In this document: positions 25,917 through 35,700 of the stretch, one piece after another | Position numbering within the stretch: the stretch's first letter is position 1 | Layout of the letters: each line of letters starts with the position of its first letter | NCBI GenBank assembly: GCA_037130365.1 | Contig: JBAXTE010000021.1 | Coordinates: 7,467-71,466 of the forward strand | DNA length: 64,000 bases | Direction: 5' to 3' | From: JBAXTE01 sp037130365 | GTDB taxonomy: Bacteria; Bacteroidota; Bacteroidia; Bacteroidales; WCHB1-69 | The notes under the pieces: generated by a model | Told to the model about the DNA's origin: nothing | Seen by the model: the letters and a program-made list of their open reading frames with translations, nothing else | Database searches by the model: none | Program-made: the position numbers and the translations under genes

Positions 25917-27446
25917 ATGAAAATATTATCCGTTCCGCAAATTAGAGAAGCTGATCGTTTTACCATTGAATGTGAACCAATTTCAGGACTAAATTTAATG
26001 GAACGTGCTTCTTATACAATTTTTGAACGCTTGATTAATCTCTTTGATAAAGAACATGAATTTCATGTGTTATGTGGTCCTGGAAATAATGGTGGTGATG
26101 GTCTGGCAATTGCTCGAATGCTTTCTCGCGCTTCTTATAAAGTCACCACATGGGTAATATATAATCAATTAGAACCTTCTGAAGATAATCGTGCTAATTT
26201 ATCAAAGTTGCAGCAATGCGAAGGTGCAATTATTAATTATGTGGTAACGCTCTCAGATTTCAATATCAGCGTTGAATCAAAAAAAATAGTATTAATTGAT
26301 GCACTATTTGGTTCTGGCTTAAATCGTTGTTTGTTAGGATTATGGAGTGGTTTAATTGATCTAATTAATCAATCAAATGTTGTTAAAGTTGCTGTTGATA
26401 TTCCTTCTGGACTTTTTGCTGATCAATTAAATAATCCAAAAGATTCTATATTAAAAGCAGATTATACTTTTACTTTTGAGTTTCCAAAATTAACATTTTT
26501 ATTTTCAGAAAGTGCTCAATTTATTGGCAATTGGGAAGTTGTTCCAATTGGACTTCATCCAAATTATATTGACAATCTCGCAGTAAAGAATTATTATATT
26601 ACTCAGCCGTTCATTCAGTCAATTCTTCAGACAAGAGCTAATTTTTCACATAAGGGAAGTTATGGTCATGCCCTTTTAATTGCAGGTAGTTTCGGAATGA
26701 TGGGTTCAGCAGTGTTGGCTTCCAAAAGTTGCATGCGAAGTGGAGTAGGACTCCTTACATCTCATATTCCTGGGTGTGGATATAATATTCTGCAAACTGC
26801 AGTTCCTGAAGTGATGGCGGATGTGGATATTTGTGAAACTCATTTTTCGGATATTGATTCGAGAAATTTAGATCGATTTGATGCCATCGCTGTTGGTTCT
26901 GGTTTATCACGAAATTCAGAGTGTGCAAATGCACTTAAAGCATTGATACAGAATTATAAACGTCCAATGGTTGTGGATGCAGATGCACTAAATATTTTGT
27001 CGGAGAATAAAACTTGGCTCTCTTTTTTGCCTGCAAATTCAATATTAACCCCACATCAAAAAGAATTTGAGCGACTTGCAGGAAAAGCTTCAAATAGTGA
27101 AGAGCGAATTTTGCAGTTGCGAGATTTTGCAGTAAAATACCAAATTGTAATTTTGCTCAAAGGTTCTCACACCGCAATAGCTGCTCCAAATGGCGATGTC
27201 TTCTATAACTCTACTGGAAATCCTGGAATGGCAACTGCTGGAAGCGGAGATGTGCTTACAGGAATTATTTTAGGATTATTATCACAAGGTTACTCTTCAT
27301 TAAATGCAGCCATTTTAGGCGTTTATTTGCATGGCGCAGCAGGAGATATTGCCACTCATCATTCTCAATCGCAAGAATCACTAATTGCGTCGGATATTAT
27401 TGAATATTTAGGAATTGCTTTTCAGAAAGTAAAATCAAGACAATAG
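25917..27446 (+). CDS. nnr: Bifunctional NAD(P)HX epimerase / ADP-dependent NAD(P)HX dehydratase
   Basis: A 509-residue fusion that repairs hydrated NAD(P)H. The N-terminal YjeF domain (epimerase) includes 'CGPGNNGGDGLAIARML' at residues 53-69 and a 'DALFGSGLNR' motif. The C-terminal domain is a ribokinase-like dehydratase with 'KGSYGHALLIAGSFGMMGSAVL', 'VVDADALNIL', 'LTPHQKEFERL' and the catalytic 'ATAGSGDVLTGII' near residue 441. The fused form is the usual bacterial arrangement. Standalone gene with 90 bp upstream. Confidence 0.93.
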   Translation: MKILSVPQIREADRFTIECEPISGLNLMERASYTIFERLINLFDKEHEFHVLCGPGNNGGDGLAIARMLSRASYKVTTWVIYNQLEPSEDNRANLSKLQQCEGAIINYVVTLSDFNISVESKKIVLIDALFGSGLNRCLLGLWSGLIDLINQSNVVKVAVDIPSGLFADQLNNPKDSILKADYTFTFEFPKLTFLFSESAQFIGNWEVVPIGLHPNYIDNLAVKNYYITQPFIQSILQTRANFSHKGSYGHALLIAGSFGMMGSAVLASKSCMRSGVGLLTSHIPGCGYNILQTAVPEVMADVDICETHFSDIDSRNLDRFDAIAVGSGLSRNSECANALKALIQNYKRPMVVDADALNILSENKTWLSFLPANSILTPHQKEFERLAGKASNSEERILQLRDFAVKYQIVILLKGSHTAIAAPNGDVFYNSTGNPGMATAGSGDVLTGIILGLLSQGYSSLNAAILGVYLHGAAGDIATHHSQSQESLIASDIIEYLGIAFQKVKSRQ

Positions 27447-27584
27447 ACGCTTGTTAGTAAAGCTATGTATTCAGATTTAGATTCCAGAGTGGTGCGATTG
27501 GGAGAGACAGGAACGCTGCTTTGCAAAATTATAATAAAATATTTGGTGAATTTATTTTGTTAGCGAAAAAGGCAATGGGTGTTC

Positions 27585-28175
27585 TCAAGAATCATCCTTT
27601 TGTTCGTGTACAAATTTGAAGTTTTTAATGTCTTCAAATAATAGAATTAGAATTTCGCGTTGATGTTCTGTCAGTTTGCCAGATGTGTAATCCATATAGC
27701 TACTCCAAGGATATTCCATTGGATGCGAACAAAAACCATGTTTTAAAGGATTATTGTGAATATATTTCAATACGGTTCTTAAATAGACTTCGTTGTCAAT
27801 CAATTTGCGTCTAAATGGCCGTTCGAAAAGGGAGCCATGCCTATTAAAATATTTGTTGTATGCTTTAGAATATGCGTTAAATAAATTCGAAAAATGTTGA
27901 TGTGGTGGTTTATTTATAATACCAGACAGGTTTTCAAAACCTGTCTGGTCTATTCTAATAACATCCACATCATCGTGTATTCGAATTAAAATATGAAAAT
28001 GATTAGGCATAAGTACCCAAGCATAAGTATCGGCTATTGGGTTAATATGTTTTTCATACAACTTAAGAAAATATTCATAATTGCCAGGCTCCCGAAATAT
28101 GTCGCAACTATTTATACCACGATTATAAATGTGGTAATAATTACCGGCTTCTAATGGCGTTTTTGGATCAGACAT
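27585..28175 (-). CDS. REP-associated tyrosine transposase (RAYT), palindrome in frame
   Basis: A 196-residue Y1 transposase of the RAYT group. The HUH motif is His59-Phe-His61 in 'VLMPNHFHILIRI', and Tyr138 in 'LKYIHNNP' is the expected nucleophile; 'NRHGSLFERPFRRKLI' is typical of the group. Between residues about 76 and 85 the frame contains a perfect palindrome (27921-27949) without breaking it, in the variable linker after the HUH motif. The gene is intact. It lies 3 bp downstream of the DUF6155 gene, on the same strand. Confidence 0.9.
   Translation of the reverse strand: MSDPKTPLEAGNYYHIYNRGINSCDIFREPGNYEYFLKLYEKHINPIADTYAWVLMPNHFHILIRIHDDVDVIRIDQTGFENLSGIINKPPHQHFSNLFNAYSKAYNKYFNRHGSLFERPFRRKLIDNEVYLRTVLKYIHNNPLKHGFCSHPMEYPWSSYMDYTSGKLTEHQREILILLFEDIKNFKFVHEQKDDS
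27921..27949. repeat. Perfect 29-bp palindrome inside the RAYT gene
   Basis: Two 14-bp arms (ACCAGACAGGTTTT at 27921-27934 and AAAACCTGTCTGGT at 27936-27949) around one base. It reads through in the transposase frame as DQTGFENLSG. It resembles short REP-like palindromes seen in Bacteroidota genomes. Confidence 0.9.
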
Positions 28176-28178
28176 TTT

Positions 28179-28709
28179 CTATTCTGGTATATCTTCGTAA
28201 AAACTGTAATATAAATCGTAAATTTCATCAGCAAAGCCATACCCAGAGTTTGAAGCCCATTTTACACAATCCAAACATCGAGGTTTGAAGTTTTCAAGCA
28301 GACCATTGCTTTCTATGAATGTGAGTGCTATTTCAAAATTTGTTGCTGCGCTGTTATAATATTGCTCTGTCATATCGCCAAATTGGTATGTAATTTTACA
28401 TGACTGTTCGGCTAGTGTGAGCAATAAATCTGCTAATAATTCGGGAGATGGTTTGAGGATTCGGAAGTCGGAAATGGCTTTTTTTGCAACCGAAAATCTT
28501 AGTTTGGGTTCGGAATGTTCCCATTCTGTTGAAAATTCTTTTGTAATTATTTGCCGAAATTTCTCCAACATCTCTTTTTCGTTCGGGCTTAAATAATAAT
28601 CGAAATAACCCCTAACAGGTTTCATATTGCTGTATATTTCGAGCACAACTTCAATTATTTGATCTTTATTTAGCGTTTGTAAATGTTTTTTCAAGGTTGA
28701 TTTGGACAT
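28179..28709 (-). CDS. DUF6155 family protein
   Basis: A 176-residue soluble, helical protein. It begins 'MSKSTLKKHLQTLNKDQIIEVVLEIYSNMKPVRGYFDYYLSPNE', which I recognise as the start of the DUF6155 family of Bacteroidota and related bacteria. It has no known function or catalytic motif. Two cysteines occur in 'CLDC' near residue 148. It is immediately followed (3 bp) by the RAYT gene, so both may share a transcript; this may reflect insertion of the RAYT behind a resident gene. Confidence 0.75.
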   Translation of the reverse strand: MSKSTLKKHLQTLNKDQIIEVVLEIYSNMKPVRGYFDYYLSPNEKEMLEKFRQIITKEFSTEWEHSEPKLRFSVAKKAISDFRILKPSPELLADLLLTLAEQSCKITYQFGDMTEQYYNSAATNFEIALTFIESNGLLENFKPRCLDCVKWASNSGYGFADEIYDLYYSFYEDIPE

Positions 28710-28876
28710 AAAAAAGTTATTTGTTTCTTTTATGATTATGATGATTCAATATTACAATACTATGTGACTGTTTTCAATACCAAAAATAACCCTGCCCATT
28801 GTTACTAGTGTTATGTTAATGATGGATGTATAGGCGAAAAGTAAATGACGCTTTCAACCAAACACCAACCGCTTGT

Positions 28877-30691
28877 CTATCCAATAAGAATTGAGCCATG
28901 TGAATATTTGTATTTGTTAGAAAGTGCCTTTTTAGCGAGTGCTAATCCAAGGGTTAATGTGCCAACACGACCAATATACATGGTTAATATAAGGATTAAT
29001 TTACCAGCATCTGTAAGCCCAAATGTGATACCAGTAGAGAGTCCAACGGTTCCAAAAGCAGAAACTTCCTCAAATAATAATTTAATAAAATCAATATCAT
29101 CCTCCGTAATTGTGAGCATAAAAGTGGATGTAAAAATTAGGGATATTGAAAATAACACGATGGTATATGCTTGATCAACAAGACTAAACGATATAGAGCT
29201 TTTTCTTATCTCAATATTCTTTTTCCCTGTTAATGTAGCCATAGCTGATTTAAAAAGCACATAAAAGGTAGTTGTTTTAATACCGCCACCCGTAGAACCC
29301 GGTGATGCACCAATAAACATAAGAACAATAAAAATAATGAGCATGGGCTGCCCAACTAAGCTCATATCAACTGAGTTAAATCCCGCAGTTCTGGATGAGA
29401 CCGATTGGAAAAAGGAGGCAAATATCTGACTTACTCTATCTTCGCCAGCAATTGATTTATTTTGTTCTAAGATAAAGAAAAATGCGGCACCAACTACTAT
29501 CAAAACAATTGATGTATACAAGGCTACACGAGTAGTAAGTTGTAACTTTTTCCATTTAATTCTTCTTCGCTCAATAATTCTTCGTGGATCAAAAAGATCT
29601 TGCATCGCCATAAACCCTAATCCACCAAAGAAGATTAAAAACATAATCACTGTTTGAATAAAGTATGAATGGCGAACTGCCGAATCATAAATATTATTGG
29701 TCCATAAGCCAAATCCAGCATTATTAAAAGCGGAAACGCTGTGAAATAATGAATAAAAAAATGTTTCAGCTCTGCTGTCGAAAGCTCCGGTGTACGACCA
29801 GTATGTGTAAATGCAAATAGTTCCAATCAATTCAATGCCAATACTAAAGAAAATGATTTCCTGAAGCAATGTTCGAGTACTCGATAGCTTATCAGCACTT
29901 AATATGTCTTTAATAATTGATTGATTTTTCAATCCAGAAGCACCTCTAGAAAAAGTTGCAAAAAAAGTAGCAAATGAAATAATGTTGATCCCTCCAAATT
30001 GAATCAACATCATAACAATAACTTTTCCTTTTAACGTGAAACATGTTGCAGTGTCCACAGCTGTTAAGCCAGTTACACAGCAAGCACTTGTAGAGGTAAA
30101 CAATGCGTCAACGTAACTAATACCGGAAGTAGTCATTTCGGGCATCATCAATAAAAATGAACCCGTTAATATCAGAAAAACAAATGATAGTAACATTAAT
30201 GCTGATGGTCCTAAATTGAAACTGGAAAGCGCCTTGCTCGCTTTTGATATTTCAATCAGCATAAATATAAAAAAGTAAAACTGAATGAATATCAGCGAGT
30301 AACTTGTCAGATGAGGTAAACTTAATAAATTTGAAACACTGTTAACTAAATGATAATCAAAGAAATAAATCATAATAAAATTGGCGATTAAAAAGAGAAC
30401 TACAATGCCCTCAAACCAATTTTTTCGAATATATGCTCGAATCTTAAAATTTAAAAAAAGAAATACAAAATATTTGATTACATAAAACGAAAAACTGGCC
30501 TTGATAATAACTCGTGACCAAAACATCGTTTTATCAGAAACGGGGAATCCATAATATAAAATTATGCTTAATAGTGCAATTGTCGAAATAAGTAAGCTAA
30601 GTGCTGAAAAAAGTTTTGTGATTATGGAGCGATTGTCCCAAATTGTTAAACTGAGTTTTTCTCGAATATGTATAAAAAGACGAATTGGCAT
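28877..30691 (-). CDS. trkH: TrkH family potassium uptake channel
   Basis: A 604-residue protein with an N-terminal set of about four extra helices (residues 1-150) followed by a TrkH/KtrB-type core. The selectivity-filter glycines can be seen in four P-loop repeats: 'STSACCVTGLTAVDTATCF', 'VSAFNNAGFGLWT', 'SSRTAGFNSVDMSLV' and 'VSAFGTVGLSTGITF'. 'GASPGSTGGGIKTTTFYVLF' is a strong family signature. It imports K+ driven by the ion gradient and needs a cytosolic RCK regulator, which is encoded just upstream (6 bp between genes). Confidence 0.93.
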   Translation of the reverse strand: MPIRLFIHIREKLSLTIWDNRSIITKLFSALSLLISTIALLSIILYYGFPVSDKTMFWSRVIIKASFSFYVIKYFVFLFLNFKIRAYIRKNWFEGIVVLFLIANFIMIYFFDYHLVNSVSNLLSLPHLTSYSLIFIQFYFFIFMLIEISKASKALSSFNLGPSALMLLSFVFLILTGSFLLMMPEMTTSGISYVDALFTSTSACCVTGLTAVDTATCFTLKGKVIVMMLIQFGGINIISFATFFATFSRGASGLKNQSIIKDILSADKLSSTRTLLQEIIFFSIGIELIGTICIYTYWSYTGAFDSRAETFFYSLFHSVSAFNNAGFGLWTNNIYDSAVRHSYFIQTVIMFLIFFGGLGFMAMQDLFDPRRIIERRRIKWKKLQLTTRVALYTSIVLIVVGAAFFFILEQNKSIAGEDRVSQIFASFFQSVSSRTAGFNSVDMSLVGQPMLIIFIVLMFIGASPGSTGGGIKTTTFYVLFKSAMATLTGKKNIEIRKSSISFSLVDQAYTIVLFSISLIFTSTFMLTITEDDIDFIKLLFEEVSAFGTVGLSTGITFGLTDAGKLILILTMYIGRVGTLTLGLALAKKALSNKYKYSHGSILIG

Positions 30692-30697
30692 ATAATA

Positions 30698-31393
30698 TTA
30701 TTGATTTATTTCAATAAAACGCTCAATATCTCTAGTTTTTCCAAACAATACCAAAGTGTCGTTATGTTGTACAATTGCTTTAGAATCAGGGACTCCAATA
30801 ATGTGTTGAATCATTTGTTTCTGTTTATTTACCATTTCTTGAAATTCTCTTTTTATGGTAACCAAACTCAACTTATATCGGTCGCGAATGTCGATATCAG
30901 CAATTGTTCTTCCTGTAATTTTTCGTGGAGCAATAACTTCTGCAATTCTATAATCATCAGGTAGTTGAAGATATGAAATAATGTTTGGATTTAACAATCG
31001 TTCAGCCACAATAATTGCAACTTCATCTTCAGGGGACAGAATTTCTTCAATTCCCATTTTTTCAATTATCAATCGCTGACTTTTTCCTAACGACCTACAA
31101 ATAATTCGTTTCACTCCCAAATCGAGCAACACCGCTGCACATAATAGTCTTTGCTCAAAATTTTGACCAATTGAAACTACCACTGCGTCAAAATCGGTTA
31201 TGTCTTGGGACATTAGCGCTTTTCTGTCTGTTGCATCTAAAGTAACGGCATAAGCAACATCGTCACTTATTGAATCAATAATCTCTTGATTCGTATCAAT
31301 TGCCATTACCTCAGCACCTTTTTTTGATAATGTAAGTGAAATAGCTTTTCCAAAATGTCCAATTCCAATAACAGCAAATTTTTCAGAAATCAT
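30698..31393 (-). CDS. trkA: TrkA/KtrA-type potassium channel regulator
   Basis: A 231-residue RCK protein that forms a cytosolic ring gating the TrkH channel. The RCK_N Rossmann domain has 'FAVIGIGHFGKAISLTLSKKGAEVMAIDTNQEIIDSI' at residues 6-42 and a nucleotide-binding glycine pattern; the RCK_C domain follows from about residue 140. It is the first gene of the trkA-trkH pair. A -7 element is 21 bp upstream. Confidence 0.92.
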   Translation of the reverse strand: MISEKFAVIGIGHFGKAISLTLSKKGAEVMAIDTNQEIIDSISDDVAYAVTLDATDRKALMSQDITDFDAVVVSIGQNFEQRLLCAAVLLDLGVKRIICRSLGKSQRLIIEKMGIEEILSPEDEVAIIVAERLLNPNIISYLQLPDDYRIAEVIAPRKITGRTIADIDIRDRYKLSLVTIKREFQEMVNKQKQMIQHIIGVPDSKAIVQHNDTLVLFGKTRDIERFIEINQ

Positions 31394-31413
31394 AGTTTTA
31401 AATAATTATAAGA

Positions 31414-31421
31414 CAAATGTA
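31414..31421 (-). promoter_or_regulatory. Promoter -7 element (TACATTTG) of trkA-trkH
   Basis: On the minus strand TACATTTG matches TAnnTTTG and lies 21 bp upstream of the trkA start. Confidence 0.5.
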
Positions 31422-31481
31422 TGTAAAAAAATGAAAAGATTACCAAATAATGAAATGTAATACCATATATTAATACGACTG

Positions 31482-31602
31482 TCCGTTTTTAAACCATTGA
31501 TGCTACTAAATGCCGCTGAAGGCATCTAGTGCGAATGTAGTGGCTCGTCGAACTAAGCTTGCTTTATAATATGCCAAAATCAATGTTAGGGCAAAAAACG
31601 GA
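31482..31602. repeat. Inverted-repeat-bounded intergenic segment
   Basis: A 121-bp stretch between trkA and the sensor kinase gene with end arms TCCGTTTTT (31482-31490) and AAAAACGGA (31594-31602) and an internal hairpin ATGCCGCTGAAGGCAT. It could be a small non-autonomous element or a transcript end. Confidence 0.45.
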
Positions 31603-31605
31603 TAC

Positions 31606-32763
31606 TCAAATTTTATAATCTCTCTTTAACGTAATCGAAACGTTGGCTCCCCTTCCTGAAAGATTGTTTGAAATCGAAATTTTCCCTTCATGTGCTTCCA
31701 TTATGATTTTTAAAACGTTTAAACTCAGCCCGAAACCTTGCTTATGATGGTTGATGTCGGTGATATTGAATGGCTCGAAAAGATTGATTAACTGCTCTTC
31801 CGAAAATCCATTTCCATCGTCGATAAATTGGACTGTGAAATCATGCTCGGTAGCAAACACATTAATAACAAACACACCACAAGTGTTTCCAAACTTTATT
31901 GAGTTGTCAAAAATGATCGAAAAACTTTTGTCGATTAATTTCGCGTCACCAGAAAAATATATATCTGTATTTCCATTAATCTGAATATCAATATTCTTCT
32001 GTTGAATATTTGAGTAGTATCGTTCAATGTTATAATCGATAAGCTTAACTAAAGAAAGTGTTTCTCTATTGAGCTGGTCTTTATCAAAAGAAAGTGTGGT
32101 TATTAGCAAAGCAAGTTCCGAAAATTCAATTATTTTCTCAGAAGATAATTTTATACTTTCAACATAATGTTTGTAATCATTGTCGCCGAGTTTTATCAAA
32201 AGTAAATCTGCTAATATATTAATCCCACTAATTGGGGTTCTGAGTTCATGACTAATAAGTTGAAGGAAATTACTTTTGGTTTTTTCTAAAAGCGACAATC
32301 GGTCGTTTGCTGTTTGCAACTCTATAGTTCTTTTCTTTACTTGCTCCTCAAGAAGTTGATTCATGTTCTGAAGTTGAATGCTTTGTTGTCTTAGCTTTAA
32401 GTGAGTTTCAACCCGTGCAAGCAATTCAAATGAATTAAATGGCTTCGTAATATAATCAACCCCTCCCGACTGAAATCCTTTAATAATACTGTCTACATCA
32501 GATTTAGCGGTAATGTAAATAATCGGAATATCAGTATATTCTGGTTGTGATTTTAAAGTTTCACACAACTCATATCCGTTCATTTCAGGCATCATAATAT
32601 CAAGTAAAAGCAAATCGTAATGGTTGTCTTTTAGAAGTATTAATGCTTCATTTGCAGAAGTAGCAAATGAAATATTATAATTGTGTGTAGATAAAAAACT
32701 GCCCAAAACTTGAATATTTTGAGGAATATCGTCTATGATTAAAATTGATGCATTTGTTCCCAT
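31606..32763 (-). CDS. Receiver-histidine kinase hybrid (REC-HK)
   Basis: A 385-residue protein in which a receiver domain precedes the kinase. REC: phosphoacceptor Asp in 'YDLLLLDIMMPEMNGYE' (about residue 55), Lys in 'YITKPFN'. A coiled-coil linker (about 125-165) leads to HisKA with the phosphorylated His in 'QLISHELRTPISG' and an HATPase domain with N-box 'IIFDNSIKFG', 'DDGNGFSEE' and 'GFGLSLNVLKII'. No membrane segment. It starts 3 bp after the large PAS kinase, so the two are surely co-transcribed and may form a phosphorelay, with the receiver accepting phosphate from the upstream kinase. Confidence 0.9.
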   Translation of the reverse strand: MGTNASILIIDDIPQNIQVLGSFLSTHNYNISFATSANEALILLKDNHYDLLLLDIMMPEMNGYELCETLKSQPEYTDIPIIYITAKSDVDSIIKGFQSGGVDYITKPFNSFELLARVETHLKLRQQSIQLQNMNQLLEEQVKKRTIELQTANDRLSLLEKTKSNFLQLISHELRTPISGINILADLLLIKLGDNDYKHYVESIKLSSEKIIEFSELALLITTLSFDKDQLNRETLSLVKLIDYNIERYYSNIQQKNIDIQINGNTDIYFSGDAKLIDKSFSIIFDNSIKFGNTCGVFVINVFATEHDFTVQFIDDGNGFSEEQLINLFEPFNITDINHHKQGFGLSLNVLKIIMEAHEGKISISNNLSGRGANVSITLKRDYKI

Positions 32764-32766
32764 ATT

Positions 32767-35700
32767 TCAACAAGTATAATTTTTCTTAAGAAATTTAACA
32801 ATTTGTGGATAGATATTTAGAAGAATCTTTAACTGTTCGATGTCAAATCTTCGGATACTAATTAGAATTTCATTGCTATACTGTTTTAAAAAATTGATAT
32901 TATGAGTTTTAGCAATTTTGAAAATTGAGCGTTCAAATTGATTTATTTGTTCAATAGAATTGTTCGAAGTTGCTTTTGCCCAAATTGGCGAACAATGTTG
33001 TTCAATTTCTTGAACTAAAAAGGGTAACATGTCGTTTTCAAATTGCTCAATTTCGCGCTGTATTAAATCAAAAGGCAAACTATTATCCTTGGTAAAAAGG
33101 TCATTAAGAATTTTAATTAGTGTGTTGTGCAATTGTTTAGTGCCTATTGGATAGGAGAGTAGGTACTTCGATTCACGTTCTTGTTCGTTTAAAATATCGT
33201 TTGTAATATAAATAGTAGTGCTTTTGAATTTATTCATCATCCTTTCAATGTGCGAAGTTTTAACCGACTCTTTATAATGATCTAAATGAAAAATATAGAT
33301 GCTCGTAGCTTTCAGTTTTGCTTGGTTTTGTTCAATTTGATTGAAGGTTATGTAAGAGATATCACAATTATTACTAGCTAATAATACCAACAATTCATGA
33401 TAAAGAAATTCATCATGGTCGATAATTACAATTGATTTATTGTTGAGAAGAATATTGTACATTTCATTTGTAGCCTTTTCGCTAGATTTTTCGATAGATG
33501 GTATAACAATTCTAAAAGTAGCTCCTTGATATTCATTACTTTCAATAGAAATACTTCCCTGCATTAGCTCTATTAGATTTTTACAAATAGATAATCCTAA
33601 GCCTGTTCCACCATATTTTTTATTACTTTGCCCGTCAGCTTGACTAAAAGTGTTCCAAATCGAATTAAGTTGATCAGAAGCTATCCCAATACCGGTATCA
33701 CTCACGCTAATAATCATATCAATAGTGTTTGGTGAATCGTCGCTTTGGATAAGTGTCGTAACCACCTTTACCGAACCTACTTCAGTGAATTTGATCGCAT
33801 TTGCCACAATATTGTTTACAATTTGCCTTAATCTTAACTCGTCAATTAACAGAGAAGAAACGTTGTTCTGATTAATCTCAATAGTGAAATCAATATTTTT
33901 GTTTTTAGCTAATGGCGTAAATGTGAGCTTGATGTCATCAAAGAACTTGTAAATATTTGTGGATTCTTTTTGAAGATCTAACTTCCCTGCTTCGATTTTA
34001 GAAAAATCTAAAATATCATTTATTAATCGTAATAATGATTTACTATTTGATTGAATATTCTGAATATGTGAATTTATTTCAATATCTGAAGTTTTGTTGC
34101 TAATAATTTCAGAATGACCAATAATTGAAGTAAGTGGCGTTCTAAATTCATGACTAATGTTGTTTACAAATTCTTGTTTTATTTGCGCCATACGTTCTGC
34201 AATTTCTTTACTATGGCGAAGGTCTTCGTTTATTTTTCTAATCGATATATCTCTGTTGATACCAGCATACCCAATAAAATTTCCCTGTGTGTCTATTAAA
34301 GGGGAGCCATTGATTTCGACATGGATAATTTTTCCGCTTTTTTGGATTAATGGAACATCAACCAAGGTGAATTTTTCTCGTAATGTTTTATTCATTTCCA
34401 AAAATTTCTTGATTTTTAAATGCTCTTCCACCGAAATTAAACTGATAAAACTCATGCCTATCATCTCTTCGGGAGTATATCCAACTAAGTTTATACTTTT
34501 AGTGCTTGCAAAAGTATATACAAAGAACTCATTTACTTTCCAAACTAAATCGGTAGTGTTTTCTACTAGGCTTCGGTAGTTCTCCTCACTTTCTAAATGC
34601 ATGGTTTCAGCCTGAATTCGCTCAATGGCTGAACCAAGTTCCTGCGATATAGTGATAATCACACTTTTAATTGATTCATTAATCTCAATTTCCTGATCGC
34701 TTTTTAAATTAATCGAGCCTACAACTTTGTCCTTGCTCAAAATCGGCATTCCCATAGCTGTCTTAATATTGAAATCACGAGGCCATGTTCCATAGGATTT
34801 GTTCTTGCTTGAAATTAATAATATATTTCGTTCAACATAAATCGGAGCATAGAATGGACTATCTGGAGTTAACAGCCGAATGCTTTTTGAGAAATTCGGT
34901 TGAAGTCCAATTTCGTGAACTAATCGAGCATATTGGTCTTCTTCATTATATGAATAAATTCCTCCTCCATTAAAGCCATACTCTTGAATTATTAGTTGTA
35001 AAATATTTCGATAAAGCTCAAATAGCGTTTTGCTTTGATTGCAAAAGATAATAGCCTTATTGATGAATGCAATTTGCTTTATATTTAGTTGCAACATCAT
35101 AATCGCCTTTATATATTCACTCATATTTCGAGTTACAACCATGATTGTTTGTACTTTATGGCTGCCAGAATACTCTGGAATTATCCGACTTTGATAGTGC
35201 TTGACTTCGTTATTAATGTTTAGGCTAAAATCAACAACTTTCTCCTTCCCATCGACAAATACTTGAATAAAATTGTTAAATAAAAACTCAGATTCGCCCA
35301 TATTTAGTCCAAATTCCCGAATGTTCTTTCCGATTATAATTGATGGCTTTAACAATAGTTCACTCTCTACAATCGGATTGATGTATGTGCAAATAATTGA
35401 TTTGTCAAAACGAGCAATTATATCAGGTGATTTTTCTGATAATGCCTTAAACTGTTGTTGTTGTATTAATGCTTCATTTTCTGCTAATAACTGTTGTGAG
35501 ATATCCCGCATTACCAGTAAAAAGCTTTCCTCTTCTAAGGAATCACTCATTAATTCCACATCGTATAAAATATCTATGACTTTTTGATCTTTAGTCTTAA
35601 TTTTGCCAATCTTGGATTTGTTTTTTTGTTGAAACAATTTTTCATCAAGGCTTAAATGACCTAAATCAAAGAAGTTTTCAATAGATTTGTTCTCAATATC

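Noticed and set aside
28845..29174. A 109-codon plus-strand frame
   Set aside because: It overlaps the end of trkH on the other strand and has shadow-like composition.
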